Source: an uncultured Bulleidia sp. (GTDB taxonomy: Bacteria; Bacillota_I; Bacilli_A; Erysipelotrichales; Erysipelotrichaceae). From it: 23,787 nucleotides of DNA. Position numbers and translations under genes: made by a program. The DNA is taken from NCBI GenBank assembly GCA_934725105.1, contig CAKVBD010000033.1:1-23787 (forward strand). The letters run 5' to 3'. The notes under the pieces were generated by a model. It ran no database searches. It worked only from the letters and a program-made list of their open reading frames with translations, and was not told the origin of the DNA. Each line of letters opens with the position of its first letter. Position 1 is the stretch's first letter. Below are positions 13,649-21,777 of the stretch, piece by piece.

Positions 13649-15013
13649 ATGAAAAAAACAGTATTGATTGGACTGAATGTCTTAGCATGTTTCCTCTTCG
13701 GATGCAGCAGTAAACAAGAAATATCAAAAGAAAATACATCGTTAACAAATGCAAATACATGGCATGTATTGCCAAGTATTGATGCTTCTAAAATCAAAGA
13801 ACTTACACCGTTTTCTTATGATGAATTGCATCAGAATGGAAGTACTGCATTATTGATTGCAAATCAGACAGGATACTTAAATACATCGATGCATACAGGC
13901 TATACAGATAATGCAATTGTATTGGAAAAAGATGATGTACAAAGTATTTATGACTATGATGGAAATTTAATTTATACAGTGAATGAAAATGTATCCAATA
14001 CATATCATGAAGATGGAATTATGAGTGGTTTTGCAAAAACAGCGAGTGACAATAACTATTTTTCAACTGTTTATGGAATGCGTATTCCTAAGAAAAAAGC
14101 AGTTGTATTCCATAGTGATTTTGCTTCTATTTCTGAAATGAACGAAAATGATTTTATTGCGTATCCATATGATGGAAATCAGCAGTTTGGTGAAATCGCA
14201 ATCAAAAATAAAGAATTAGGTATTGTATCGCATATTAAAAATAAGAATGGTGAAGATACCGATGGATACAAATTTGAAAAATATGATAGAAAGATTCATT
14301 CTGATCTGTTTTTAGCGAATACTGTTAACAGTGCAAATGTTACAGAACAGAAAGTCATTATGAATCGCCATGGAAAAATATTATGTAAAGTTGACTATGA
14401 AGTACTGCATAGAGAAAGTGGTATCTTTGTCAATGGATATTTAGCTGTGTATGAAAAAGATGCTTCTGATAAAATTGGCTTATTTGATGCAAATCAGGGA
14501 AAGCTGATGACTGCATTGAAGTATCAAGATGTTGGATATTTTAGTGACGGGTATTGTCCTGTAATGAATGCAGATGGTAAATGGGCTTATATCAATGAAA
14601 AAGGGGAAGAAGTAACTGATTTTATGTTTGATGGTGCTTCAAATCTGTATGAAGGCAAAGCATTTGTCATCAAAGATCAAAAGGCAGGTATCTTGAATTT
14701 GAAAGATGCAGCTTCGAAAAAGAAATTAGATACATCGATTTTTCAGGAAACTGTCAGTGATGCACCTGTAGCTAGAAAAGAAGCAGGTGATACACAAGAA
14801 AACAAAGATACGATTGGTACTGTAACAATCAATATAGATTCTTTAAACATACGAACAGATGCAGGTACTTCTCAGCCAGCCAATGGTACCGCAACAAAAA
14901 ATGAGACGTATGAAGTATTTGAAAAGAAAGATGCAGATGGATATACATGGTACCGCATTGGTGAAAAGCAATGGATTGCGGGAAATCGTGAATGGGTAAC
15001 ATATAAGGAGTGA
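13649..15013 (+). CDS. Lipoprotein with WG-like repeats and C-terminal SH3b domain
   Basis: A 454-residue predicted lipoprotein. Starting at ATG 13649 gives a typical signal peptide (MKKTVLIGLNVLACFLFGC), with C19 as the lipidated residue before SSKQE. The longer frame from 13595 adds 18 charged residues that would spoil the signal. No strong RBS marks either start. Residues about 265-360 hold WG-type repeats (GYCPVMNADGKWAYINEKGEE is the clearest unit). Residues about 385-454 form a bacterial SH3 domain (IDSLNIRTDAG, YTWYRIGEKQWI), a fold that often binds peptidoglycan. The protein likely sits on the outer membrane face and contacts the wall. First gene of a tightly spaced operon; the next start is three bases after its stop. 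Confidence 0.8.
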   Translation: MKKTVLIGLNVLACFLFGCSSKQEISKENTSLTNANTWHVLPSIDASKIKELTPFSYDELHQNGSTALLIANQTGYLNTSMHTGYTDNAIVLEKDDVQSIYDYDGNLIYTVNENVSNTYHEDGIMSGFAKTASDNNYFSTVYGMRIPKKKAVVFHSDFASISEMNENDFIAYPYDGNQQFGEIAIKNKELGIVSHIKNKNGEDTDGYKFEKYDRKIHSDLFLANTVNSANVTEQKVIMNRHGKILCKVDYEVLHRESGIFVNGYLAVYEKDASDKIGLFDANQGKLMTALKYQDVGYFSDGYCPVMNADGKWAYINEKGEEVTDFMFDGASNLYEGKAFVIKDQKAGILNLKDAASKKKLDTSIFQETVSDAPVARKEAGDTQENKDTIGTVTINIDSLNIRTDAGTSQPANGTATKNETYEVFEKKDADGYTWYRIGEKQWIAGNREWVTYKE

Positions 15014-15016
15014 AGT

Positions 15017-15286
15017 ATGGTTTTAGTTCTAATGATGATAACTGGTGTTGTTTTGGGATTCCTTTTTACAACGTTTTATTTTGAATATAACAGCAGTGGA
15101 GTAAAGACAGCAGCATTGTATGGAAAGATTTTTCTTGTCGTTGTTGCGGGTGGTACAGCAGCTGCGTATTGTTTTACAAGAAGCTTATCGTATATGGTTT
15201 CTTTCGGTATTGGTATTGGTGTCGGTGTTTCTCCATTTCTAACTTTTAAAAAAGAAGAAACAGAGCAAGAAGATATAAAAGAATAA
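15017..15286 (+). CDS. Small two-helix membrane protein, unknown function
   Basis: An 89-residue protein with two or three hydrophobic segments (about 1-22, 35-50, 56-75) and a highly acidic cytoplasmic tail ending EETEQEDIKE. AAGGAG overlapping the end of the lipoprotein gene gives a strong RBS, and the gap is three bases, so the two are co-translated. No family recognised. Position between a wall-facing lipoprotein and a glycosyltransferase suggests an accessory envelope role, which is inference only. Confidence 0.7.
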   Translation: MVLVLMMITGVVLGFLFTTFYFEYNSSGVKTAALYGKIFLVVVAGGTAAAYCFTRSLSYMVSFGIGIGVGVSPFLTFKKEETEQEDIKE

Positions 15287-15304
15287 TGCTTTTAGAGGTA
15301 TCGT

Positions 15305-16594
15305 ATGACAAAAGTTAGTGTGATTGTTCCTGTTTATAATGCAGAAAAAGCAATTGAAAGATGTATTCGCAGTATCCTGGATCAGGAGTATCAGGATATT
15401 GAATGTATTGCGGTGGATGATGGTTCAAAAGATGCATCTGGTGAAATTCTAGATCGTCTAGCTGCAAGTGACAGTCGATTAAAAGTCATTCATAAAGAAA
15501 ATGGTGGTGTATCAAAAGCTAGAAATACAGCATTGGATGTTGTGAGTGGTGAATATGTACAGTTTTTAGATGCGGATGACTGGATTCCTACAGATTCTAC
15601 AAAGCTTCTGCTGCGTGCAATGGAAGAAAATGAAGCGGATCTTGCGATTGGCTATTTTTATCGTGTCGTTGGTGAAAATGTTGCCATCCAGGGAAGCATT
15701 GATTCAACAAAACCATTAACATTACAGGAATATGCACAGTTTATGATGATGTCTCCTGCAGACTTTTATTATGGTGTTCTATGGAACAAATTGTATCGAG
15801 CAGATATCTTAAAGAAATATCATTTAAGAATGCAGGAAAACTGTAAATTCGCAGAAGATTTTATTTTTAATCTGGAATATTATCTGCATACACGTAAGAT
15901 CATTCCTTTAAAAGCACCTGTATATTATTATGTAAAAACTGAAGGTTCTCTTGTATCCCAGGCAATGTCGATATCAAAGATCTATCAGATGAAAACAAGC
16001 GTTTTTGCATACTATAACCAGTTCTATAAGAATATCCTGGATGAGAAGCAGTATCAGAAAGATCGTTTACTGATTGCGGCATTCTTGATTGATGGTGCAA
16101 AAGATGGTTCTGCAATTGGTGTTTTACCTGGTGTAAAAAAACTTGGTCAGGAAAGAATTCAGGCAAAATATACAAGTGAAAAAGATTCCATGCTTGCATT
16201 TGCATATTATGTAAATAAAGCATTTGAACAGAAACTGAATACAATTGCGATTCAAAATGAAATGAATCTGAATGATATGAAAGTTTTAGCTGCTTTGGTA
16301 AATGCAGGTCATGACAATACAATTGATGATATTTCTGACTATACAGGCATATCATCATTAAATGTTTCCATTATTATCACAAAGCTCAATATGAAGGGTA
16401 TTGTGACAATGGAAGCAAGAGAAGGAAGAGCACATGTTTCTATTGCAGATACTGCCCATCCTATCTATGAACAGATAAGAGAAGCATTAAATGATCTAGA
16501 AGATATTATCTTTACAGATATTTCAGAAGAAGATAATCAGAAATTCAATGCATTGATATTAAAGATGATTCAAAATATGAGAAAGATCGTATGA
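15305..16594 (+). CDS. GT2 glycosyltransferase fused to a C-terminal MarR-type winged-helix domain
   Basis: A 429-residue two-part protein. Residues 3-210 are a GT-A family 2 glycosyltransferase: VSVIVPVYNAEK (4-15), VDDGSKD (37-43) for nucleotide binding, the metal-binding DADD (89-92), WNKLYR (160-165), and ED at 184-185 as the likely catalytic base. Residues 211-285 are a helical linker. Residues about 291-429 read as a complete MarR-like module: an N-terminal helix, MNLNDMKVLAALVNAG (320-335), helix-turn-helix TIDDISDYTGISSLNVSIIITKL (339-361), wing KGIVTMEAREGRAHVSIA (364-381), TAHPIYEQI (383-391, in place of the usual T..G....) and a C-terminal dimerisation helix after DISEED. The frame is continuous with no internal start having an RBS. 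The start has an AGAGGT RBS, and the stop overlaps the next gene (ATGA). Confidence 0.85.
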   Translation: MTKVSVIVPVYNAEKAIERCIRSILDQEYQDIECIAVDDGSKDASGEILDRLAASDSRLKVIHKENGGVSKARNTALDVVSGEYVQFLDADDWIPTDSTKLLLRAMEENEADLAIGYFYRVVGENVAIQGSIDSTKPLTLQEYAQFMMMSPADFYYGVLWNKLYRADILKKYHLRMQENCKFAEDFIFNLEYYLHTRKIIPLKAPVYYYVKTEGSLVSQAMSISKIYQMKTSVFAYYNQFYKNILDEKQYQKDRLLIAAFLIDGAKDGSAIGVLPGVKKLGQERIQAKYTSEKDSMLAFAYYVNKAFEQKLNTIAIQNEMNLNDMKVLAALVNAGHDNTIDDISDYTGISSLNVSIIITKLNMKGIVTMEAREGRAHVSIADTAHPIYEQIREALNDLEDIIFTDISEEDNQKFNALILKMIQNMRKIV

Positions 16595-18921
16595 AATCAT
16601 TGTCCATACAAGAGGAAGCACGTTTATTTCAGGGAAAAGATAAATGGCATACCAATCATATTCCAGATACTGATTTTAAAGAAATCACAATGCATGATGG
16701 ACCAAATGGATTACGCATTGAGGTCAATGATACGTTAGGCTTTCCTCTTTCAAAACCAGCGATTGCATATCCAACTGCAGCTTTAATGGGCTGTAGTTTT
16801 GATCGTACATTATTGGAAGAATATGGAGAAATCTTGGCAGAAGAATGTATATCGACAGGTACAGATATTCTTCTAGGGCCAGGTGTTAATCATAAGCGTT
16901 CTCCTTCAGGAGGCAGAAACTTTGAGTATTTTTCAGAAGATCCACTGCTTTCTGGAGAACTTGCAGGTGCATATATCAATGGTGTACAGAAGCATGGTAT
17001 TGGCTGTTCTTTAAAGCATTTTGCATCAAACAATAGAGAATATGGAAGAATGATCAATGATAGTGTGATGGATGAAAGAACACTGCATGAAATCTATTTA
17101 AAGCAGTTCAAGATTGCGATTGAAGCTTCCCATCCATATACAATCATGAATGCCTATAACAAATTGAATGGTATTCATTGTACAGAACATCAATCATTGA
17201 TGGAGGAAGCAAGACAATGGGGGTTTGATGGTGTATTTGTTTCTGACTGGGGTGCAGTATATGATCCTGTTGCTTCATTGAAAGCAGGAATGAATCTAGA
17301 AATGCCAGGCGGCAATATTGGTGCAGACCATTTGATTTTAAATGCAATTGCAAAGGGAACATTGAAAGAATCCATCTTGCATCGTTCCAGTGAATATATA
17401 AGACTGCTTGCTTTGCGATGTGGCAACTACACAAAACAGTCATTTGATCGAAATCAGCATCTTGCATTCGCCAAAAAAGCTGCAGAACAATCGATTGTAC
17501 TGTTAAAAAATGAAGAGCATATTCTGCCACTCAAAAAGGAAGAACATATTTTAGTTGTTGGTGGATTTGCGAAATATCCAAGAGCTTTAGGAAATGGCAG
17601 TTCTTCTGTTAATTCAGATATCATTGATAATCTATATTCTTCATTGAAGAAGTATTCTTCTAATATTTCTTATGTGGATGGCTATTCTATCAAGAAGGAT
17701 GAAATTGATGAGAAAAAAGAATCTCTTGCATTAGAAAAAGCAAAAGAAAATGACAAAGTGATATTTGTGATGGGATTGAGGGAAGGAAAGGAATCAGAAG
17801 GTTATGACCGCAAGAATTTATGTCTTCCTGAAAATCAGATTGCATTATTAAATAAAATGGTTTCTATCAATCCGGATATTGTTGTGGTATTACAGAGTGG
17901 TTCTGCTGTATTGCTTCCGTTTGAAAAGAATGTTAAGGGAATTGTTTTAACATATCTTGCGGGAGCGAGAAGTGGAAGTGCAACGGCTTCAATCTTATAT
18001 GGTAAAACATGTCCAAGTGGAAAACTGGCTGAAACGTGGCCGAAAAGAGAAGAAGATGTACCATCGTATCAGTGGTTTAACAATGATCTTTATGAAACAC
18101 AATATAGAGAATGTATTTTTACAGGCTATCGTTACTATGATTCTTTTCATGTGAAACCACAATATCCTTTTGGCTATGGATTGAGCTATACATCCTTTCA
18201 ATATCAATCAATGTTCATTGAAAAAGAAAAAGATCACTTATGTATTCATGTAACAATAAAAAATACAGGTGAAGTAGAAGGAAAAGAAATCATTCAAATC
18301 TATGCATCTCTTCCATCCAGTCAAATTGTACGCTGTGATCATGAACTCATTGATTTCATAAAAGTATCACTGCAGCCAAATGAAGAAAAAGAAGTGATCT
18401 TGCATACGCCTTTAAAGAACCTTGAATATTATGATGTGAAGCAAAAGAAATATGCATTAGAAGATGGCAAGTATGTGATTTATAGTGGCGGATGTATTGA
18501 GCATTTATCATTGAAGCAGGAAGTGTATCTTGCAGGAACGATGCAGCCATATTCTACAATGCAAAAAGAGATGTTTTATCTCAAAGATGGTATTCTACAT
18601 GTAGATGATGCATCGTATAAAACAATCTTAAATCATGCTTTGCCAAAAGCACATCAGACATATCCATTTACTAGAGATACAACCATTAGTGAATTGCAAA
18701 AGAAAAAGCTTGGAAAAGTCATTTATGGTATCGCAAAAAAAGCTGCAGATCGTGGTTTTGTAGAAGGTATGGATGCTTCGATGCTGAATGAAACATGTTT
18801 GAGACAGATGCTATGGTTATCTGGAATGAACTGGAATACAGTTGCATTTGCGGTTTCTTATATGAATGCTCATCATTTTGATGTTTTAAAGAAATTATTG
18901 AACAGTATTGAGAAGAAATAA
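16591..18921 (+). CDS. Glycoside hydrolase family 3 beta-glycosidase, cytoplasmic
   Basis: A 776-residue GH3 enzyme, probably a beta-glucosidase or related exo-glycosidase. The N-terminal barrel has GPNG (37-40), SGGRNFEYFSEDP (106-117), KHFASNN (142-148) and the nucleophile D219 in VSDWGA. The second domain carries ESEGYDRKNLCLP (401-413), which holds the probable acid/base glutamate. PFGYGLSYTSF (526-536) opens the fibronectin-III-like domain. A C-terminal extension of about 130 residues (645-776), including TRDTTISELQKKKLGK, is seen in some Bacillota GH3 proteins. No signal peptide, so substrates must be imported or made inside. It overlaps the GT2-MarR gene by four bases and is translationally coupled. 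A hydrolase paired with a transferase suggests trimming or recycling of the same glycan. Confidence 0.92.
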   Translation: MKSLSIQEEARLFQGKDKWHTNHIPDTDFKEITMHDGPNGLRIEVNDTLGFPLSKPAIAYPTAALMGCSFDRTLLEEYGEILAEECISTGTDILLGPGVNHKRSPSGGRNFEYFSEDPLLSGELAGAYINGVQKHGIGCSLKHFASNNREYGRMINDSVMDERTLHEIYLKQFKIAIEASHPYTIMNAYNKLNGIHCTEHQSLMEEARQWGFDGVFVSDWGAVYDPVASLKAGMNLEMPGGNIGADHLILNAIAKGTLKESILHRSSEYIRLLALRCGNYTKQSFDRNQHLAFAKKAAEQSIVLLKNEEHILPLKKEEHILVVGGFAKYPRALGNGSSSVNSDIIDNLYSSLKKYSSNISYVDGYSIKKDEIDEKKESLALEKAKENDKVIFVMGLREGKESEGYDRKNLCLPENQIALLNKMVSINPDIVVVLQSGSAVLLPFEKNVKGIVLTYLAGARSGSATASILYGKTCPSGKLAETWPKREEDVPSYQWFNNDLYETQYRECIFTGYRYYDSFHVKPQYPFGYGLSYTSFQYQSMFIEKEKDHLCIHVTIKNTGEVEGKEIIQIYASLPSSQIVRCDHELIDFIKVSLQPNEEKEVILHTPLKNLEYYDVKQKKYALEDGKYVIYSGGCIEHLSLKQEVYLAGTMQPYSTMQKEMFYLKDGILHVDDASYKTILNHALPKAHQTYPFTRDTTISELQKKKLGKVIYGIAKKAADRGFVEGMDASMLNETCLRQMLWLSGMNWNTVAFAVSYMNAHHFDVLKKLLNSIEKK

Positions 18922-18925
18922 TATT

Positions 18926-18930
18926 AGGAG
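18926..18930 (+). promoter_or_regulatory. RBS deciding the pyrophosphatase start
   Basis: AGGAG lies seven bases before ATG 18938. The longest frame begins at a TTG at 18908 inside the GH3 gene without an RBS, and ATG 18932 is only one base from the motif. ATG 18938 puts the conserved metal motif at the usual distance from the N-terminus. Confidence 0.8.
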
Positions 18931-18937
18931 AATGCTC

Positions 18938-20554
18938 ATGAATAAGGTTTATATTTGTGGACACAGACACCCCGATACAGATTCTATTGTATCTTCCATT
19001 GCGTATGCATATTTGAAAAAAAAGCTTGGTTATAATGCAATTGCCTGTCGACTATCAGAGTGTAATAGTGAAACAAACTATTTATTGAATCGATTTGGTT
19101 TTGATGCACCTGTATTACTCGAGGATGCGCGTGTAAAGCTAAGTGATCTTTCCTTGAAGAAGCCAATTTGTGTTACTCCAGAAACGACAATCTTTGAAAC
19201 GCTTCAATTAATGAAAGCACATGGACAGCCATTTGTATGTGTTGTAGATTCTGATAATCATGTCGCAGGTATTATTACAAGAAATGATCTGGCGGATGTT
19301 GGATTAGGTGACACTGCTTTTGGAATTGATTTGCTGAAAAAAGTGAATTTAGAAAATCTTTCTAAAACAATTGATGGAAAGATTATTTATGAAGACGAAA
19401 AGATGCATCTAAATGGAAAAGTCAGTATTGTTGCTTTTTCAAAGCATGAAATATCTAATTATGAAGTGAGTGATCGTATTGTTATTATTGGAGATGATGC
19501 ACAATCACAAAAGGCACTCATTGAAAAGGGTGCGGGAATGTTGATCGTTGTATGGGCAGATGCAATTGAAGAGAGTGTGATAGATACTGCAAAGAAGTAT
19601 CATTGTCCAATTATTTTGAGTGGAATTGGTGCGATGAACACTTCTCGTTATTTATTCTTTGCGCCTGAAATTTCTTATGTCATGAAGAAGAATGTAATGT
19701 GCTTTTCAGAAGATGAATTCCTGGAAGACGTTGCAAAACGAATGAGTCGTAAAAGATACCGTGCATATCCTGTTATAAATGCTTCGAAAGAGCTTGTTGC
19801 CTATATTTTAAAAGACCATGCGATGGTCTATCAGAATAAATCTATGATTTTGGTGGATCATAATGAATTTTCTCAATCTGTACCTGCAATAGAAAAAGCA
19901 GAAGTTTTAGAAGTAGTTGATCATCATCGTATCTACGATTTCTATTCAAAAAACCCAATTATGTTTCGCAATGAAATCGTTGGCAGTACCGCAACAATCA
20001 TCACAGGCCTATATATCGAAAATCATGTGGATATCCCAAAAAACATCGCTGGCTTATTGTTAGGCGCAATGATTTCAGATACATTGAATTTTCAATCTCC
20101 TACAACAACAGAAAAAGATTTTCAAATGGCAGAATACCTAGAAAAAGTATCTGGCTTGAATGTTGATGAACTTGCATATTCTATTCTGTTTATGAATGCA
20201 AATCATGAAACAAGATCTGTTTCAGAATATCTGAAAGATGATGTGAAGTCATTTGATATGGAAGGATACCAGGTTATCATTGCACAGGTTGTGATTCCAT
20301 CTTGTGCATGGATGGAAAGCATTCATGAATCTATTGAAGATGAATTGAAGAAATATGTCATGGACAAGAATTGTGATCTTGTCTGTCTTGTATTTACAAG
20401 TGTTGCGGATCATGGTTCCTATTTCTATTTTGAAGGGAAAATTGCAAACTGGTTTGAAAAAGATTTCCCATCGCATACATTCATGGAAAAACTGATTTCT
20501 AGAAAGAAACAGATCGTACCGTTGATTACAGAAATCATTCAAAAAAATGTATAA
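18938..20554 (+). CDS. ppaC: Manganese-dependent family II inorganic pyrophosphatase with regulatory CBS domains
   Basis: A 538-residue enzyme hydrolysing PPi to phosphate. The DHH domain opens with VYICGHRHPDTDSI, where H9, D13 and D15 are Mn ligands. The later VVDHHR motif supplies the diagnostic DHH, and the DHHA2 domain ends the chain (SRKKQIVP provides substrate-binding basic residues). Between them, about residues 60-300, an insertion carries a CBS pair (CVTPETTIFETLQLMKAHG and FLEDVAKRMSRKRYRAYPV) flanking a DRTGG-like domain. In characterised CBS-pyrophosphatases this module binds adenine nucleotides, with AMP/ADP inhibiting and ATP or diadenosine polyphosphates activating. Last gene of the five-gene operon, 16 bases after GH3. 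Its location suggests removal of PPi formed by nucleotide-sugar synthesis, which is inference. Confidence 0.93.
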   Translation: MNKVYICGHRHPDTDSIVSSIAYAYLKKKLGYNAIACRLSECNSETNYLLNRFGFDAPVLLEDARVKLSDLSLKKPICVTPETTIFETLQLMKAHGQPFVCVVDSDNHVAGIITRNDLADVGLGDTAFGIDLLKKVNLENLSKTIDGKIIYEDEKMHLNGKVSIVAFSKHEISNYEVSDRIVIIGDDAQSQKALIEKGAGMLIVVWADAIEESVIDTAKKYHCPIILSGIGAMNTSRYLFFAPEISYVMKKNVMCFSEDEFLEDVAKRMSRKRYRAYPVINASKELVAYILKDHAMVYQNKSMILVDHNEFSQSVPAIEKAEVLEVVDHHRIYDFYSKNPIMFRNEIVGSTATIITGLYIENHVDIPKNIAGLLLGAMISDTLNFQSPTTTEKDFQMAEYLEKVSGLNVDELAYSILFMNANHETRSVSEYLKDDVKSFDMEGYQVIIAQVVIPSCAWMESIHESIEDELKKYVMDKNCDLVCLVFTSVADHGSYFYFEGKIANWFEKDFPSHTFMEKLISRKKQIVPLITEIIQKNV

Positions 20555-20557
20555 CAT

Positions 20558-20580
20558 AAAAAGGAGCAATGCTCCTTTTT
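20558..20580. terminator. Bidirectional terminator between ppaC and pfkA
   Basis: AAAAAGGAGC (20558-20567) pairs perfectly with GCTCCTTTTT (20571-20580) around a 3-base loop. It separates convergent genes and has a T-run on each strand, so one hairpin serves both. Confidence 0.93.
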
Positions 20581-20583
20581 GAG

Positions 20584-21660
20584 TTAATCTCCAAATGAGA
20601 TACCTAATGATTTTGCTTCTTTAATAATGTTTGCGTTTGGATCAACTGTTTTTAGTTTTCCAGCAACTTCTTTCAAAGGAACTGCGACCATTTCTCTATC
20701 CTTGTATCCAACCATAACACCATATTTCTTCTTTAATACATACATACCAGCGACTGCACCAACTCTGGATGCAAATACACGGTCATATGGATCTGGTGCA
20801 CCACCACGCTGTACGTGACCTGGAACGGTAACTCTTACTTCTCTGCCTGTTTTTGTTTTGATGAGTTCTGCGAGTTCATAAGAAGGAGAAGGGAATGGAT
20901 AATTCATGAGTTTCTTCTTATATTCTTTTTTGCTAAGTGCAGCATCTTCTTTAGAAATTGCACCTTCTGCCATCGCAATGATTGTAAAACGTTTGCCTTG
21001 CTTGTCTCTTTCTTCAATGACTTCAATGACTTTATTGATATCATATGGAATTTCAGGCAACAGAATAATATCTGCGCCTCCTGCAATCCCGGCATTTAAT
21101 GGAAGCCATCCAACTTTATGCCCCATGATTTCAACAATAAATACACGTCCATGAGAGTTGGCTGTTGTATGAATTTCATCAATACATCTTGTTGCGATAT
21201 CTACCGCAGACTGGAAGCCAAATGTCATATCTGTTCCCCAAGTATCATTATCAATTGTTTTAGGTAATGTGATGACATTTAAACCTTCTTCACTTAATAG
21301 ATTGGCAGTTTTTGTAGAACCATTTCCACCAAGCATAACTAAGCAGTTTAACTGCAGTTTATGATATGTTTCTTTCATTGCGGCAACTTTATCAAGACCA
21401 TTGGCATCTGGTTCATGAATCTGTTTGAATGGCACTCTAGATGTTCCAAGAATCGTACCACCAACTGTTAAGATATTAGAGAAGTCATCATCGTTGAGAA
21501 GTCTGAATTTTCCATACATTAACCCTTTGTAGCCATCTTCAAAACCATAGAATTCAACAGGTTCTTTTGCATTATTTGTAACAGCTTTATAGACACCACG
21601 CATTGTTGCGTTTAATGCCTGACAATCTCCACCACTTGTAAGCATTCCTACTCTAAGCAT
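20584..21660 (-). CDS. pfkA: 6-phosphofructokinase, mixed-clade (group III-like) type
   Basis: A 358-residue PFK, phosphorylating fructose 6-phosphate in glycolysis. Conserved elements: GMLTSGGDCQALNA (5-17), TVGGTILGTSR (65-75), PKTIDND (133-139) with catalytic D137, IMGHKVGWLP, and the effector-site region VPGHVQRGG. Two specificity positions differ from E. coli PfkA. The phosphoryl-donor loop reads GGNGS (111-115), so the usual aspartate that holds Mg-ATP is N113 while the following glycine (G114) is kept. K134 replaces the glycine of PGTIDND. Lysine at that place is shared by PPi-PFKs and group III ATP-PFKs; the retained glycine favours ATP. AAGGAG supports the start. Monocistronic, convergent with ppaC. 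Confidence 0.93.
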   Translation of the reverse strand: MLRVGMLTSGGDCQALNATMRGVYKAVTNNAKEPVEFYGFEDGYKGLMYGKFRLLNDDDFSNILTVGGTILGTSRVPFKQIHEPDANGLDKVAAMKETYHKLQLNCLVMLGGNGSTKTANLLSEEGLNVITLPKTIDNDTWGTDMTFGFQSAVDIATRCIDEIHTTANSHGRVFIVEIMGHKVGWLPLNAGIAGGADIILLPEIPYDINKVIEVIEERDKQGKRFTIIAMAEGAISKEDAALSKKEYKKKLMNYPFPSPSYELAELIKTKTGREVRVTVPGHVQRGGAPDPYDRVFASRVGAVAGMYVLKKKYGVMVGYKDREMVAVPLKEVAGKLKTVDPNANIIKEAKSLGISFGD

Positions 21661-21694
21661 AATTGTGTACTCCTTTTTTCACATTCATATAATT

Positions 21695-21723
21695 ATTTTA
21701 TTACTTACTAATCTTGCAAACAA
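21695..21723 (-). promoter_or_regulatory. pfkA promoter
   Basis: On the minus strand, TTGTTT (21723-21718), 17-base spacer and TAAAAT (21700-21695), about 34 bases before the pfkA start. Confidence 0.55.
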
Positions 21724-21741
21724 GACAATGAAAAGTAAAAT
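21714..21741 (+). promoter_or_regulatory. HAD gene promoter, overlapping the pfkA -35
   Basis: TTGCAA (21714-21719), 16-base spacer and TAAAAT (21736-21741). Its -35 shares two bases with the opposing pfkA -35 box, so the two promoters may compete. Confidence 0.5.
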
Positions 21742-21777
21742 TATGTTAAGATTAACACAATAAGGAGACAGGATGAT

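Noticed and set aside
13841..14405. Further AGTACTGCAT matches inside the lipoprotein gene as extra operator copies
   Set aside because: They lack the second half of the palindrome and lie in coding sequence, so they look like chance.
18908..18937. TTG start extending the pyrophosphatase by ten residues into the GH3 gene
   Set aside because: AGGAG at 18926-18930 is correctly spaced for ATG 18938, and the DHH metal motif then falls at its usual N-terminal position.
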